A DNA stretch of 38,701 nt from Acidobacteriota bacterium. Its GTDB lineage: Bacteria > Acidobacteriota > Terriglobia > Bryobacterales > Bryobacteraceae. How positions within the stretch are numbered: the first letter of the stretch is position 1; each line of letters begins with the position of its first letter. A program made the position numbers and the translations under genes. Under the pieces are notes generated by a model. That model had not been told where the DNA came from. It searched no databases and saw only the letters and a list, made by a program, of their open reading frames with translations. The stretch spans positions 1 to 38,701 of the forward strand of contig QHXW01000288.1 in assembly GCA_003223115.1 (NCBI GenBank), in the 5' to 3' direction. Shown piece after piece: positions 6,452 through 14,365 of the stretch.

Positions 6452-7174
6452 ATGCGAATTTGTTCTATACTATTCCCGGTGATCACAGCAGGCAGCGCCA
6501 TCGCCCTGGCGGCTTCCGCCGGGAGCACCACCCGGGTCATGATGATCGTGCGCATCGACGCCCGCACGGGGCGGCTGCTGAGGGCCGTTGCTCCGCCGCC
6601 ACGCCAGTCGCCTGCGAAAATTTCTCGCACCACAGCTTCCGCGCCTGAGATTACGCTGCCGCCTGCGCCCGACCCGGCGCCATCCGCGATGCGGAACATG
6701 GTCGATCAGATCGCCCAGCGGCACGAAGTTGATAGGGATCTGGTGCACTCGGTAATTCGTATCGAAAGCAATTACAATCCTTACGCGATCTCGGAAAAGG
6801 GCGCGCTTGGTCTTATGCAGCTCGATCCTTCGACGGCGCGCCGGTTCGGCGTTTCCAATGCCATGAATCCCGCGCAGAACGTGGATGGCGGTGTTCGCTA
6901 TTTGAAGTATCTGCTGGAGCATTACAAGGGCGACCGTCATCTGGCGCTGGCGGCGTACAATGCCGGCGAAGGCAGTGTGGAACGTTTCGGCGGCGTCCCG
7001 CCATACCCGGAGACACGCAATTACGTCTATCAGGTAGGAAAGAAGTTGGACGAAGCCCAGGAAGCCAGAAAAAATGCCTCTCCCCCGGCAAACAAGTCCC
7101 TCACATCGGACGGACACAACCGCATCCATGCGTTCGTGGATGCCACGGGGCGAATCTCCTACAGGACACCCTGA
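6452..7174 (+). CDS. Lytic transglycosylase with SLT domain
   Basis: A secreted peptidoglycan lytic transglycosylase of 240 residues. The N-terminus MRICSILFPVITAGSAIALAAS reads as a signal peptide. After a proline-rich linker the SLT domain runs from about residue 85 to 190, with catalytic Glu105 in RIESNYNPYAIS, then GALGLMQL, the AAYNAGEGSVERFGG motif and YPETRNYV. The short tail (IHAFVDATGRISYRTP) is reminiscent of a DUF4124-type element. The ATG at 6452 gives the better signal peptide; a GTG at 6479, 7 nt after TATACT (6466-6471), could be a leaderless start instead. It lies 3 bp before the amidase, so two wall-cutting enzymes are co-transcribed. Confidence 0.9.
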   Translation: MRICSILFPVITAGSAIALAASAGSTTRVMMIVRIDARTGRLLRAVAPPPRQSPAKISRTTASAPEITLPPAPDPAPSAMRNMVDQIAQRHEVDRDLVHSVIRIESNYNPYAISEKGALGLMQLDPSTARRFGVSNAMNPAQNVDGGVRYLKYLLEHYKGDRHLALAAYNAGEGSVERFGGVPPYPETRNYVYQVGKKLDEAQEARKNASPPANKSLTSDGHNRIHAFVDATGRISYRTP

Positions 7175-7177
7175 TCC

Positions 7178-8773
7178 ATGACCGCGCGGCTCAGCACTAC
7201 TTTGGCTGTCTTGGCGATGACAGCAGTTGTGGGCCAGGCGCGGCGGTACGCGCCGCTCGAGGTGACTGCAATCCGGTACTGGTCGCTGCCGGATGTGACA
7301 CGGGTCGCCGTTGAAATCAGTGGAGAGGTTCGCCTGCGCTCCGACCACGTCCAGAATCCCGACCGTGTGTTCTTCGATTTTCTCGGCGCGAGCCCGATGA
7401 TCGACGGCCACCGGCTTTATACCACCGCAGTGGGCGACAAGCTTCTGAAGCGCATCCGCGCCGCTGAATATGAGCCAGGTGTGACGCGCGTAGTGCTCGA
7501 TCTGGAACCGTCGGTCGAGTACAAACTATCGCGGCTCGAAAATCCCAGCCGAGTCATCATTGAACTGCGATCGACCGGGGCCGCCTTGAAAGACCTGCCG
7601 CAGCGAACCGCTGCGGATCGGTCCGAGCCGCCGCCGGACTCTGCAAGTGCCGGCAAGCGAACCGCCGCTGCGACTGGCAATGCCGCAGGGACTGATCAGG
7701 GCACGGCCAAAACGGCTGTGATTCCAAATCGTGCAACGCCCCAGACCGAGCGCCGGCCAACAAGGCCCATACCCGTTCCCGTCCAACGCGCATCAGTAAC
7801 TGTTCCACCGCCGATCATTGCAGATCCTCCGCCGATTGCGGCGGAATCGTCGAAAACTCAAATTGCGGGGATGAACGGGAAGGTTGTGATTACGCCGACT
7901 TCCGTGATTCTCCCATTACCCGCCCCGCCAGCGGCGTCTCCGCCTTCAACGGAGTCATCCCCTTCCGATGCCGCCACAACGGCAAAAAGCGTTTCCGCGA
8001 GGCCCTCGCCCAAGACTGCGCGTTCCGCGTCTGATAGCGAGCGTTCACTCATCCGCGCACTGGGCCTGAAGATCAATCGCATTGTCATCGACCCGGGTCA
8101 TGGCGGAAACGACGAAGGAACCGTCGGGCGGCATGGCGTGTTGGAAAAAGATCTAGTGCTCGACGTCGCCAAACGCGTGGGCAAGCTGATCGAGCAGCGC
8201 ATGGGCAGCGAAGTGATCTATACCCGAAACGACGATACCTTCGTCCCCTTGCATTCGCGAACCGAGATGGCCAATCAGAAAAAAGCGGACTTATTTCTCT
8301 CGATTCACGCTAATTCTTCGGCACACCCCAGGATCGGCGGCATTGAAGTTTACTATTTGAATTTCACCAAGTCGCCAGAAGCGCTGGATGTGGCCGCCCG
8401 AGAGAACGCCAGTTCGGAGAACTCGGTTTTCGAGCTGCGCGATCTGATTCAGACCATCACGTTGAATGAAAAGATCGAAGAGTCGCGGGAGTTCGCCTCA
8501 AAGGTTCAGGGCGCGCTCCAGACCTTTGAGGTCCGCTACAACACAGCCGCCAAGAACCGCGGCATCAAGAAGGCTCCGTTCGTGGTGTTGATCGGTGCTT
8601 CCATGCCGTCTGTCCTGGCCGAAGTTGGATTCCTCAGCAATGCGCGTGAAGAAACGCTGCTCAAGCGCCCAGATCATCGCCAGAAACTGGCTGAGGCCTT
8701 GTACCAGGGTGTGTATCGCTACGCCCAATCGCTGAGTCATTTCCAGGTGGCGCAGCGCAACGCCACCGAGTAA
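7178..8773 (+). CDS. N-acetylmuramoyl-L-alanine amidase with AMIN domain
   Basis: A periplasmic zinc amidase of the AmiB/AmiC type that removes stem peptides from peptidoglycan, usually at division. Of 531 residues, 1-20 look like a signal peptide, about 27-130 form an AMIN domain (septal targeting), and 135-295 are a long Pro/Ala/Ser/Thr-rich linker. The Amidase_3 domain follows, with zinc ligands His308 (DPGHGG), Glu323 (VLEKDL) and His377 (SIHAN), and the catalytic Glu482 (AEVGFLSN). The inserted segment after the third motif, rich in Glu and Ser, corresponds to the autoinhibitory helix found in regulated amidases. The linker is unusually long. The gene sits immediately after the lytic transglycosylase. 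Confidence 0.93.
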   Translation: MTARLSTTLAVLAMTAVVGQARRYAPLEVTAIRYWSLPDVTRVAVEISGEVRLRSDHVQNPDRVFFDFLGASPMIDGHRLYTTAVGDKLLKRIRAAEYEPGVTRVVLDLEPSVEYKLSRLENPSRVIIELRSTGAALKDLPQRTAADRSEPPPDSASAGKRTAAATGNAAGTDQGTAKTAVIPNRATPQTERRPTRPIPVPVQRASVTVPPPIIADPPPIAAESSKTQIAGMNGKVVITPTSVILPLPAPPAASPPSTESSPSDAATTAKSVSARPSPKTARSASDSERSLIRALGLKINRIVIDPGHGGNDEGTVGRHGVLEKDLVLDVAKRVGKLIEQRMGSEVIYTRNDDTFVPLHSRTEMANQKKADLFLSIHANSSAHPRIGGIEVYYLNFTKSPEALDVAARENASSENSVFELRDLIQTITLNEKIEESREFASKVQGALQTFEVRYNTAAKNRGIKKAPFVVLIGASMPSVLAEVGFLSNAREETLLKRPDHRQKLAEALYQGVYRYAQSLSHFQVAQRNATE

Positions 8774-8781
8774 GCTTCGCG

Positions 8782-9489
8782 GTGCCGGTCCTGGTATTTC
8801 GTCACGTTCCTTTTGAACATCTCGGTTGGATTGCGGATGCGCTCGACGAGCACGGGCTCGAGTGGCGCTATGTCGATCTTCACGAATTGCCTGACGCGGA
8901 CGTCCGCCCTGCCGATGCCGATGCTTTGATCTTCATGGGCGGGCCGATGTCGGCGAATGATGACCTGCCTTACATACAACGCGAACTGGCGTTGATCGAG
9001 GAGGCCGCGACGCTCGGAAGGCCGCTGCTGGGTGTTTGCCTGGGCGCGCAATTGATAGCGAAAGCGCACGGCGCGAGCGTGTATCGGAGTGCCGTCAAAG
9101 AAATTGGCTGGCTGCCGGTCTCGTGGACCGCTGCTGCAAACGAAGACCGGCTCTTCGCGGGCTTAGGGAACCCTGAGACCGTGTTCCACTGGCACGGCGA
9201 AACGTTCGACCTGCCCCCAGGCGCGGACTGGCTGGCCTCTTCATCCGGCTGCCGGCATCAGGCTTACCGCATTGGCGACAGGATTTACGGGTTGCAATTC
9301 CACCTTGAGGTGACGCCACAAATGATCAGCCAGTGGTGCGTGGAGGACGCGAATTGCGGCGATATCCGGGAGGTGGCTGAGCCCATCGATCCGCACGCAC
9401 ACTCTGAGCGCATGAAAGACCTCGCGCGCCTGATTTTCGGCCGCTGGTGCAAGCTGATCGCGGAGTTTGTTAGAAGATGCGCCGCTTGA
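8782..9489 (+). CDS. Class I glutamine amidotransferase, GMP synthase-like
   Basis: A stand-alone glutamine amidotransferase domain of 235 residues. The catalytic triad is visible as Cys86 in LLGVCLGAQL, His174 and Glu176 in LQFHLEVTP; MGGPMSAND is the oxyanion-loop region. Proteins of this type are often labelled GMP synthase because they resemble the GuaA amidotransferase half, but no synthetase domain is present. The acceptor is unknown; release of glutamine or gamma-glutamyl groups from small molecules is possible. The start is the GTG at 8782, 8 bp after the amidase stop, so it belongs to the same run of genes. Its end overlaps the next gene by 13 bp. Confidence 0.88.
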   Translation: MPVLVFRHVPFEHLGWIADALDEHGLEWRYVDLHELPDADVRPADADALIFMGGPMSANDDLPYIQRELALIEEAATLGRPLLGVCLGAQLIAKAHGASVYRSAVKEIGWLPVSWTAAANEDRLFAGLGNPETVFHWHGETFDLPPGADWLASSSGCRHQAYRIGDRIYGLQFHLEVTPQMISQWCVEDANCGDIREVAEPIDPHAHSERMKDLARLIFGRWCKLIAEFVRRCAA

Positions 9490-10109
9490 TGCGAGCCGTG
9501 ATGCCGGCCGCGGGCGCCATTTTGCTGGCCGCTGGCGCTGCCTACTGCGCCGAAACCGTTCGACTTCATCCGTATCCGCAAAAGTTCCGGACGTTTTACC
9601 AGGTCACCAATCCACGTGTTCCTACCGAGGTGAAGGTCGCGCCTGGTGCGCCACCGCAAGGTGAGGCATGTTGCGTCGCGAGAGCCGGCGACGGGGCTCT
9701 GTGGCACGGCACGCGGCAAGGCGCCGTGCGTATCGACAACAACGCCAGTTCGCTCGATCGCCGCCAGTACTTTGCCGGCCTGCGCTACCTGCCCGACGAC
9801 GAGGTTCTCAATCTGGTTGCCGACAACGCTCGTGGCATCTGGGTGCGCACACGAACCGGCGTTTCGCACATCGAGCTGCGGGCGATGACGCTTGGTCAGA
9901 AGGCGGAGTTCTTCGAAAAGCGTATTCGCGAGCGCCATGACCGCTACGGGCTGGTTGCGTCGTCGCGCCTTGAAACACCCGGGGAGCTTGCGAGCAATCA
10001 GCTCGAGCCCAGCGATAATGACGGCCTCTGGTCGGCCATGTATGCCGCCGCGGAATGTTTTCGTTATGCCGTGACCCGCTCGCCCCAGGCACTGGCCAGC
10101 GCGAAATAA
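9477..10109 (+). CDS. N-terminal part of an interrupted secreted propeller/toroid-like protein
   Basis: 210 residues with a signal peptide (MRRLMRAVMPAAGAILLAAGAAYCAE). The middle carries two short repeats resembling two-component-regulator propeller blades: DGALWHGTRQGAVRID and ARGIWVRTRTGVSHIE. The end, DNDGLWSAMYAAAECFRYAVT, looks like the first helices of an alpha/alpha toroid. It stops at a TAA at 10107-10109, but the same frame continues without shift into the next entry, whose beginning completes the helical domain. The two are almost certainly one 537-residue protein (9477-11090) split by a single nonsense codon. Its function is unknown; a secreted glycan-active role is a guess from the fold. 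Confidence 0.75.
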   Translation: MRRLMRAVMPAAGAILLAAGAAYCAETVRLHPYPQKFRTFYQVTNPRVPTEVKVAPGAPPQGEACCVARAGDGALWHGTRQGAVRIDNNASSLDRRQYFAGLRYLPDDEVLNLVADNARGIWVRTRTGVSHIELRAMTLGQKAEFFEKRIRERHDRYGLVASSRLETPGELASNQLEPSDNDGLWSAMYAAAECFRYAVTRSPQALASAK

Positions 10110-10121
10110 TCGATCAATGCC

Positions 10122-11090
10122 GTGCTGTTCTTGGAGCAGGTGACCGGCAGGCCGGGATTTCCGGCGCGCTCCTACATTCGAAAGGGAGACTGGCGGCCGG
10201 CTGATGGCGTCTGGCATTGGACTCCGGACGGCAGGTACGAGTGGAAAGCCGACACCAGCTCGGACGAAATCGTGGGCCACTTTTTCCTTTTCGGTGTGGC
10301 GTGGGATTTGCTACCCGATGAAAACTTACGCGCGCGCATCCGGGTAACTGCTACGCGCATCATGGATCACATCCTGGCGCACGGCTACAACCTGACGGAC
10401 GTACACGGTAAGCCGACAACATGGGGCCGATGGTCCCGCGAGTACTTCGAGAGCAAGGCCGGCCGTTCTGACAGCGCCTTGAACGCGCTCGAGCTGCTGA
10501 GTTTTCTCAAGGCGGCAGCGCATATCAGCGGAGACCCAAAATACGAAAGTGAGTACCGGCGCTCCGCGGTTGACTTGAAATATCTGGACCAGAGCACCCG
10601 CTATCTCGAGCTGCGGGAGGAGATCAATTACTCGGATGAGGAACTTGCCATGTTGAGCTTCTACGCGATTTTCCGTTACGAGCAGGCCGCCCACTTTCTG
10701 GAATCCTACCGCCGCGCGGCCAGCCAGTGGTGGAACAATATCGAGCGCGAAAGGAACCCGCTCTGGACTTTCATTTATCTGCTGGCAAAACCGGCCCGGC
10801 CTGTGAGTATGGAAAATGCTGCGTGGGCGCTCTGCCGGATTCCCATGGACCTGATCGAATGGACGGTGAAAAACTCCGGACGCAGCGACGTAGCGATGGA
10901 CTCCGCAACGGATCGCTTTCATAAGCGGCAGTCGGTTCAATTGCTTCCACCCGATGAGCGGCCGGTGATGAAGTGGAACGGGAATCCTTTCCGGATTGAC
11001 GGCGGCAATGGCGGACGCGGAGAAGATGATGGAGCGTTTTTCCTGCTGCCTTACTGGATGGGCCGGTATATGAGAGTGCTAGCCGAGTGA
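10122..11090 (+). CDS. C-terminal part of the interrupted propeller/toroid-like protein
   Basis: 322 residues from a GTG at 10122, in the same frame as the preceding part and 12 bp after its stop. It has no signal peptide or ribosome site of its own. Helical segments such as DEIVGHFFLFGVAWDLL, NALELLSFLKAAAHIS and the Trp-rich RRAASQWWNNIERERNPLWTFIYLL suggest an all-alpha toroid, as in six-hairpin glycosidase-like proteins. The in-frame codons between the stop and this GTG (SINA) read as normal protein sequence. Readthrough of the TAA or recent inactivation are the options. Its end overlaps rnc, transcribed toward it, by 12 bp. Confidence 0.75.
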   Translation: MLFLEQVTGRPGFPARSYIRKGDWRPADGVWHWTPDGRYEWKADTSSDEIVGHFFLFGVAWDLLPDENLRARIRVTATRIMDHILAHGYNLTDVHGKPTTWGRWSREYFESKAGRSDSALNALELLSFLKAAAHISGDPKYESEYRRSAVDLKYLDQSTRYLELREEINYSDEELAMLSFYAIFRYEQAAHFLESYRRAASQWWNNIERERNPLWTFIYLLAKPARPVSMENAAWALCRIPMDLIEWTVKNSGRSDVAMDSATDRFHKRQSVQLLPPDERPVMKWNGNPFRIDGGNGGRGEDDGAFFLLPYWMGRYMRVLAE

Positions 11091-11837
11091 CGGCGGCCGC
11101 GTTTCACTGGCGGCTACCAGTTGCTCCAAAACTAATTCCGCCGCTTTTTGCGCCGCGTTTTTTTTGGAGTTGCCTTCGCCTTGCGCGAAGAAGTCCCGGC
11201 CCACCCGGGCCTCTACCATAAACGTCTTGGCGTGCTCGGGACCAGTCTCCTTCATGACGATGTAACGAGGCAGCGGGAGCCCCCGGGCACGAGCCAATTC
11301 CTGGAGGGCGCTCTTGAAATCCTTCGGAGACCCCTCGGCGAGCAGAGGTTCAAGCGCTGCCTCGCCCACTACGTGCTGCCTGACGAACTTCCGCGCAGGT
11401 TCCAATCCGCCTTCCAGGTAAATGGCGGCGATGAGAGCTTCGAGAGCATCCACCAGCAGCGTGCGTTTGGAACGGCCGCCACTCATCTCCTCACCGCGGC
11501 CGAGCTTAAGATACTGCCCCAGGTCCAGAATCTCGGCTACGTGGTAGAGGTGTACGGCGCTGACGATGTGAGCCTTTAGTTTCGAAAGATGGCCTTCCGC
11601 AAAAGCCGGGAAACGTTCAACCAGCGCCTCGCTGATGAGCAGCCCGAGAACGGAATCTCCCAGAAATTCGAGCTGTTCGTTATCGCGCGCCGGCTGCTGG
11701 CCCAAGACGGCGGATGTTTCGTGCGCGTGCGAGCTGTGCGTGAGAGCGCACTCTAGAATCGTGCGATTCCGGAAGCGATACCCGATCGCGTCTTCGAGAG
11801 ATTCAACCTCGGCGCGCATGCCGGCCCGGAACGCCAC
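11079..11837 (-). CDS. rnc: Ribonuclease III
   Basis: Cleaves double-stranded RNA, notably the rRNA precursor. It has 252 residues from the GTG at 11837, or 246 from the ATG at 11819. The signature NEQLEFLGDSVLG (53-65) carries the metal-binding acidic residues, and the second acidic cluster lies in LVDALEALIAAIYLEGG. A double-stranded RNA binding domain follows from about 168 (SPKDFKSALQELARARG) to 240 (KKNAAQKAAELVLEQL). The GTG has GAGG just upstream, whereas the ATG has nothing similar, so the GTG is slightly favoured. It is 9 bp downstream of a TPR gene and probably co-transcribed with it. Confidence 0.95.
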   Translation of the reverse strand: MAFRAGMRAEVESLEDAIGYRFRNRTILECALTHSSHAHETSAVLGQQPARDNEQLEFLGDSVLGLLISEALVERFPAFAEGHLSKLKAHIVSAVHLYHVAEILDLGQYLKLGRGEEMSGGRSKRTLLVDALEALIAAIYLEGGLEPARKFVRQHVVGEAALEPLLAEGSPKDFKSALQELARARGLPLPRYIVMKETGPEHAKTFMVEARVGRDFFAQGEGNSKKNAAQKAAELVLEQLVAASETRPPSLG

Positions 11838-11846
11838 GTCCTCGCT

Positions 11847-12659
11847 CTACTGCTTCTTGATCTCAACCTGCGGAGGGGTCGCTGCCGGCGCGGCCGGGGG
11901 CTTCGTGCCACCGTTCTTCAACTGGGTTGCCCGGACTTTCTCGGCCTGCGCGAATTGCCGGATTGTGGGATGCAGATCCTGCATGGCCATGACTTTATCG
12001 AGCAGGGTAAGAGCTTCGTCGGGCTTGCTGGTTTGGTTATAAACCTGCGCCAGCCGAACCATTGTGACCGCGTCGGGCGACTCCTCGATGGCCGTTTTCA
12101 TCTCCTCAATCGCCACGGGGAAGTTCTTGCGCGCCATGGCGGCGTATCCCAGCGCCTCGTGTGCTTGCGCGGCGAACTCCCGCTTTCCCTGCACCCACTG
12201 ATCATCGGTGATCTGCGGATTCGGCTTCGGAGCGTCTTTCAGGATCTCCAGAGCGTCCTTGGCGTATTTCTCCGCGCGTGTCAATTTCTCTTCCCGGTCG
12301 AGATCGAACTCGCGGGTACGCTGGGCAATACCTCTGGCCAGCATCAGCAACGCGGCATATTGTTTCGGATCAGCCTGCACGGAGCGCTCGGCGGAGACGA
12401 TCATTTTCTCGTAGTCATTTTTCTGCTGATACGACACAGCTTCCATGTAAAACGCAAGTGCCTTGAAATCCGTGTCCGCGAACTTTGTGACCAGATTCTC
12501 CGCGGCTTTGATTCTGGCGTCCGCGTCCGGCGCCTGAATCATGGCCTGCAAGGCGTCCATTTCTTCCTTGGATTTCGGCGCCGGTTGCTTCGCCTGCGCC
12601 CAGAGTCCAGCCACGGTCACGGTGAGCGCCAGCATCGTAATCATCAAAACTCGTTGCAT
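11847..12659 (-). CDS. Secreted TPR-like repeat protein
   Basis: 270 residues beginning with a signal peptide (MQRVLMITMLALTVTVAGLWAQ). Helical repeats with TPR spacing follow: ALAFYMEAVSYQQKNDYEKMIVSAERSVQADP, then AHEALGYAAMARKNFPVAIEEMKTAIEESPDAVTMVRLAQVYNQTSKPDEALTLLDK. The C-terminus is Pro/Ala-rich. Such proteins scaffold others in the periplasm; no specific partner can be named. A strong Shine-Dalgarno, AAGGAG, stands 7 nt before the ATG. It lies between another TPR protein and rnc in one probable operon. Confidence 0.8.
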   Translation of the reverse strand: MQRVLMITMLALTVTVAGLWAQAKQPAPKSKEEMDALQAMIQAPDADARIKAAENLVTKFADTDFKALAFYMEAVSYQQKNDYEKMIVSAERSVQADPKQYAALLMLARGIAQRTREFDLDREEKLTRAEKYAKDALEILKDAPKPNPQITDDQWVQGKREFAAQAHEALGYAAMARKNFPVAIEEMKTAIEESPDAVTMVRLAQVYNQTSKPDEALTLLDKVMAMQDLHPTIRQFAQAEKVRATQLKNGGTKPPAAPAATPPQVEIKKQ

Positions 12660-12665
12660 GCAAAA

Positions 12666-12671
12666 ACTCCT
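12666..12671 (-). promoter_or_regulatory. Strong Shine-Dalgarno of the 270-residue TPR gene
   Basis: AAGGAG on the minus strand, 6-7 nt before the ATG at 12659, in the 12-bp gap after the upstream stop. It contrasts with operon-head genes in the window, which mostly lack such a site. Confidence 0.6.
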
Positions 12672-14141
12672 TCAGTTTTCCTTTTTAAAAGTCTGATGGA
12701 TTCCCTTTTCGGCTGCTTGACGCGCTGCAGCCGATGCTCCATCTATCGCGAGCGCCAGTTGGTAATGATGCGTGGCCTCGTCGCGATTCCCAGAAATATC
12801 GGACAGCCTGCCCAGATAAACATGCGCCCAAGCAGCAACATAAGGGTCAGGCGAGGACTCCAGGGCCTTTCGGAAAAGCTGCTCACCCGTTTCCGCGTCA
12901 TTTTTCAACACAGCGATGCGGGCCAAACCATAATACGCCCGCGCGTGGAAGGGCTTCTCGCCGGTCTGTTCGAGCGCCTGCAGATAGGCTTGTCGCGCAC
13001 GCTCGTAATCGCGATTGCCGTAATGCCGCTCGGCCTGCTCCAGAGTTTTCAACACCGGGGACTCGACGCGAGGCTGCGCTTCGACCACACGCGCCGCACG
13101 CACTCGTTTCTCGGCCGCGAATTGCACACTGGCGAGCCGCTTGCTCTCATGGCCGACATCCAGTTGTTTCACCATCTCCGGAAAAAACAGGCGCATGGCT
13201 TCCTTCTGTTTTTCATACGCCGTGAGCTTTTCCGCAAAATATGGCGCCAGGATGTATCCTTCGCGCAGCGCTTCGTCCACACTTTCCGCGTGTCCAGGAA
13301 GCCGGGCCTCGATAGCTTTGATCAGAGAGTCGGTGGTCAGCAGCAGGTAATCGGACTTGTAAATTTCCTCGAGCGCCGGAGCCCCCTGGGCGTAATCGAT
13401 CAGCGACTTGCTCTCCAGGACCTCTTCGCCGTATTTGGTCGCCAGAGGATCCAGAAGATAGTGTAGGTAGGCATGCCGGATAGCATCGATTCGCGGGTCC
13501 GCTGAGGGCGTCACCACCACGAAATACTCGTTTCCGTAGCTACGTGTCTGAACCTGATTGGGCGGGCCGAGCAAATCGAGATAGATCTGGAAAGTGCGGC
13601 CCAGATAGCCCGAGGTGGGATTTCGCAGGTACGCGTTTACTTCCAGGATGGAGCGCGAAACCGGCGCGTGATACCGCTCGAGAGCATGCTCAAACGCGGG
13701 CTGCGACCGGTTCCACAACTCCGCGATATTGGCCTCGCGATAAAAGCGCACCAGGAGCGGACCCAACCCCTCGAGTGTTTGGGCGTCCGGTGGAACCTCG
13801 GTAGGCTTGTATCGAAACGTGAACTCCGGGGGACCGCTGGTGGCGAGGGCAAACGAGATGTACTGGCCCAGGTCCGCGCTGGCGTCTCGCTGGCGGTGTC
13901 CCTCATAGAATAGCTTTAACTCGGCCAGCACCGGCGCCTTTGACGCGCCCACCGCCTGGCGGATCTGTTCGCGCAACGGATCGTTATTCGGCGAGCCGGC
14001 GTTGATCTCGTAGCCCGACGCATTCATCGCCGCCATGACGGTGAATAATGAGGGGCTGAAATCTAGTTGGCCCTTGTCAGCCGCGTTGGTCCCCGCCGCC
14101 AGCACGGCGCAGAGGAAAGGTGCAAACAGAAATCGACTCAA
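12672..14141 (-). CDS. Secreted protein with degenerate zincin-like motif and C-terminal TPRs
   Basis: 489 residues. The N-terminus MSRFLFAPFLCAVLAAGTNAAD is a signal peptide. The central part (about 20-330) is mostly helical and contains DAIRHAYLHYLLDPLA near residue 216, which has the spacing of a zinc-protease HExxH helix with Ala in place of the catalytic Glu; a substrate-binding but inactive peptidase-like domain is possible. Residues about 360-480 hold three TPR units (LEQAERHYGNRDYERARQAYLQAL, ARAYYGLARIAVLKNDAETGEQLFRKALESSP, AHVYLGRLSDISGNRDEATHHYQLALAID). The start is a TTG at 14141 with AGGAG 3 nt before it. It heads the operon containing rnc. No function can be assigned. Confidence 0.75.
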   Translation of the reverse strand: MSRFLFAPFLCAVLAAGTNAADKGQLDFSPSLFTVMAAMNASGYEINAGSPNNDPLREQIRQAVGASKAPVLAELKLFYEGHRQRDASADLGQYISFALATSGPPEFTFRYKPTEVPPDAQTLEGLGPLLVRFYREANIAELWNRSQPAFEHALERYHAPVSRSILEVNAYLRNPTSGYLGRTFQIYLDLLGPPNQVQTRSYGNEYFVVVTPSADPRIDAIRHAYLHYLLDPLATKYGEEVLESKSLIDYAQGAPALEEIYKSDYLLLTTDSLIKAIEARLPGHAESVDEALREGYILAPYFAEKLTAYEKQKEAMRLFFPEMVKQLDVGHESKRLASVQFAAEKRVRAARVVEAQPRVESPVLKTLEQAERHYGNRDYERARQAYLQALEQTGEKPFHARAYYGLARIAVLKNDAETGEQLFRKALESSPDPYVAAWAHVYLGRLSDISGNRDEATHHYQLALAIDGASAAARQAAEKGIHQTFKKEN

Positions 14142-14237
14142 ATGCTCCTGCCCTGGATGTCTCTCAGTTTAGCCTATTTCGCCGAGCGAAGCTCTATCTT
14201 GCGTTGCGCCGGCCCTCCCAATGCCACTCGCTAACAT

Positions 14238-14268
14238 CGGCAGCAGCGGCAGCAGCCGGCAGCAGCGG
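14238..14268. repeat. Short CGGCAGCAG tandem repeat upstream of korA
   Basis: Three copies of CGGCAGCAG (14238-14246, 14247-14256 with one extra C, 14257-14265) followed by CGG. It lies in the 224-bp gap between the divergent 489-residue TPR gene and korA, upstream of the korA -10. Because the period is 9/10 it may be a slippage-prone spacer. Confidence 0.65.
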
Positions 14269-14297
14269 ATCGAGTGCCTGGCCGCCCGTTTGGAGCG

Positions 14298-14303
14298 TAT
14301 AAT
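14298..14303 (+). promoter_or_regulatory. -10 element of korAB
   Basis: A perfect TATAAT, 62 bp before the korA ATG. The -35 region (TGCCTG at 14275-14280) is weak. The leader would be about 55 nt. A stop codon (TAA, 14363-14365) directly before the ATG in frame rules out a longer korA. Confidence 0.5.
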
Positions 14304-14365
14304 TGTAAGGAAACGCAGGTGACCCTAAGGGCTTCAGCGCCCGATCATGAGGTTTTCGTACATAA

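Noticed and set aside
11955-13466. 503-codon plus-strand frame opposite the two TPR genes
   Set aside because: Its product is His/Arg/Leu-rich with no domain and lies fully antisense to two genes with signal peptides and TPR repeats.
14319-14365. Leaderless start at GTG 14319 for korA
   Set aside because: It is out of frame with korA, and a TAA directly precedes the korA ATG in its own frame.
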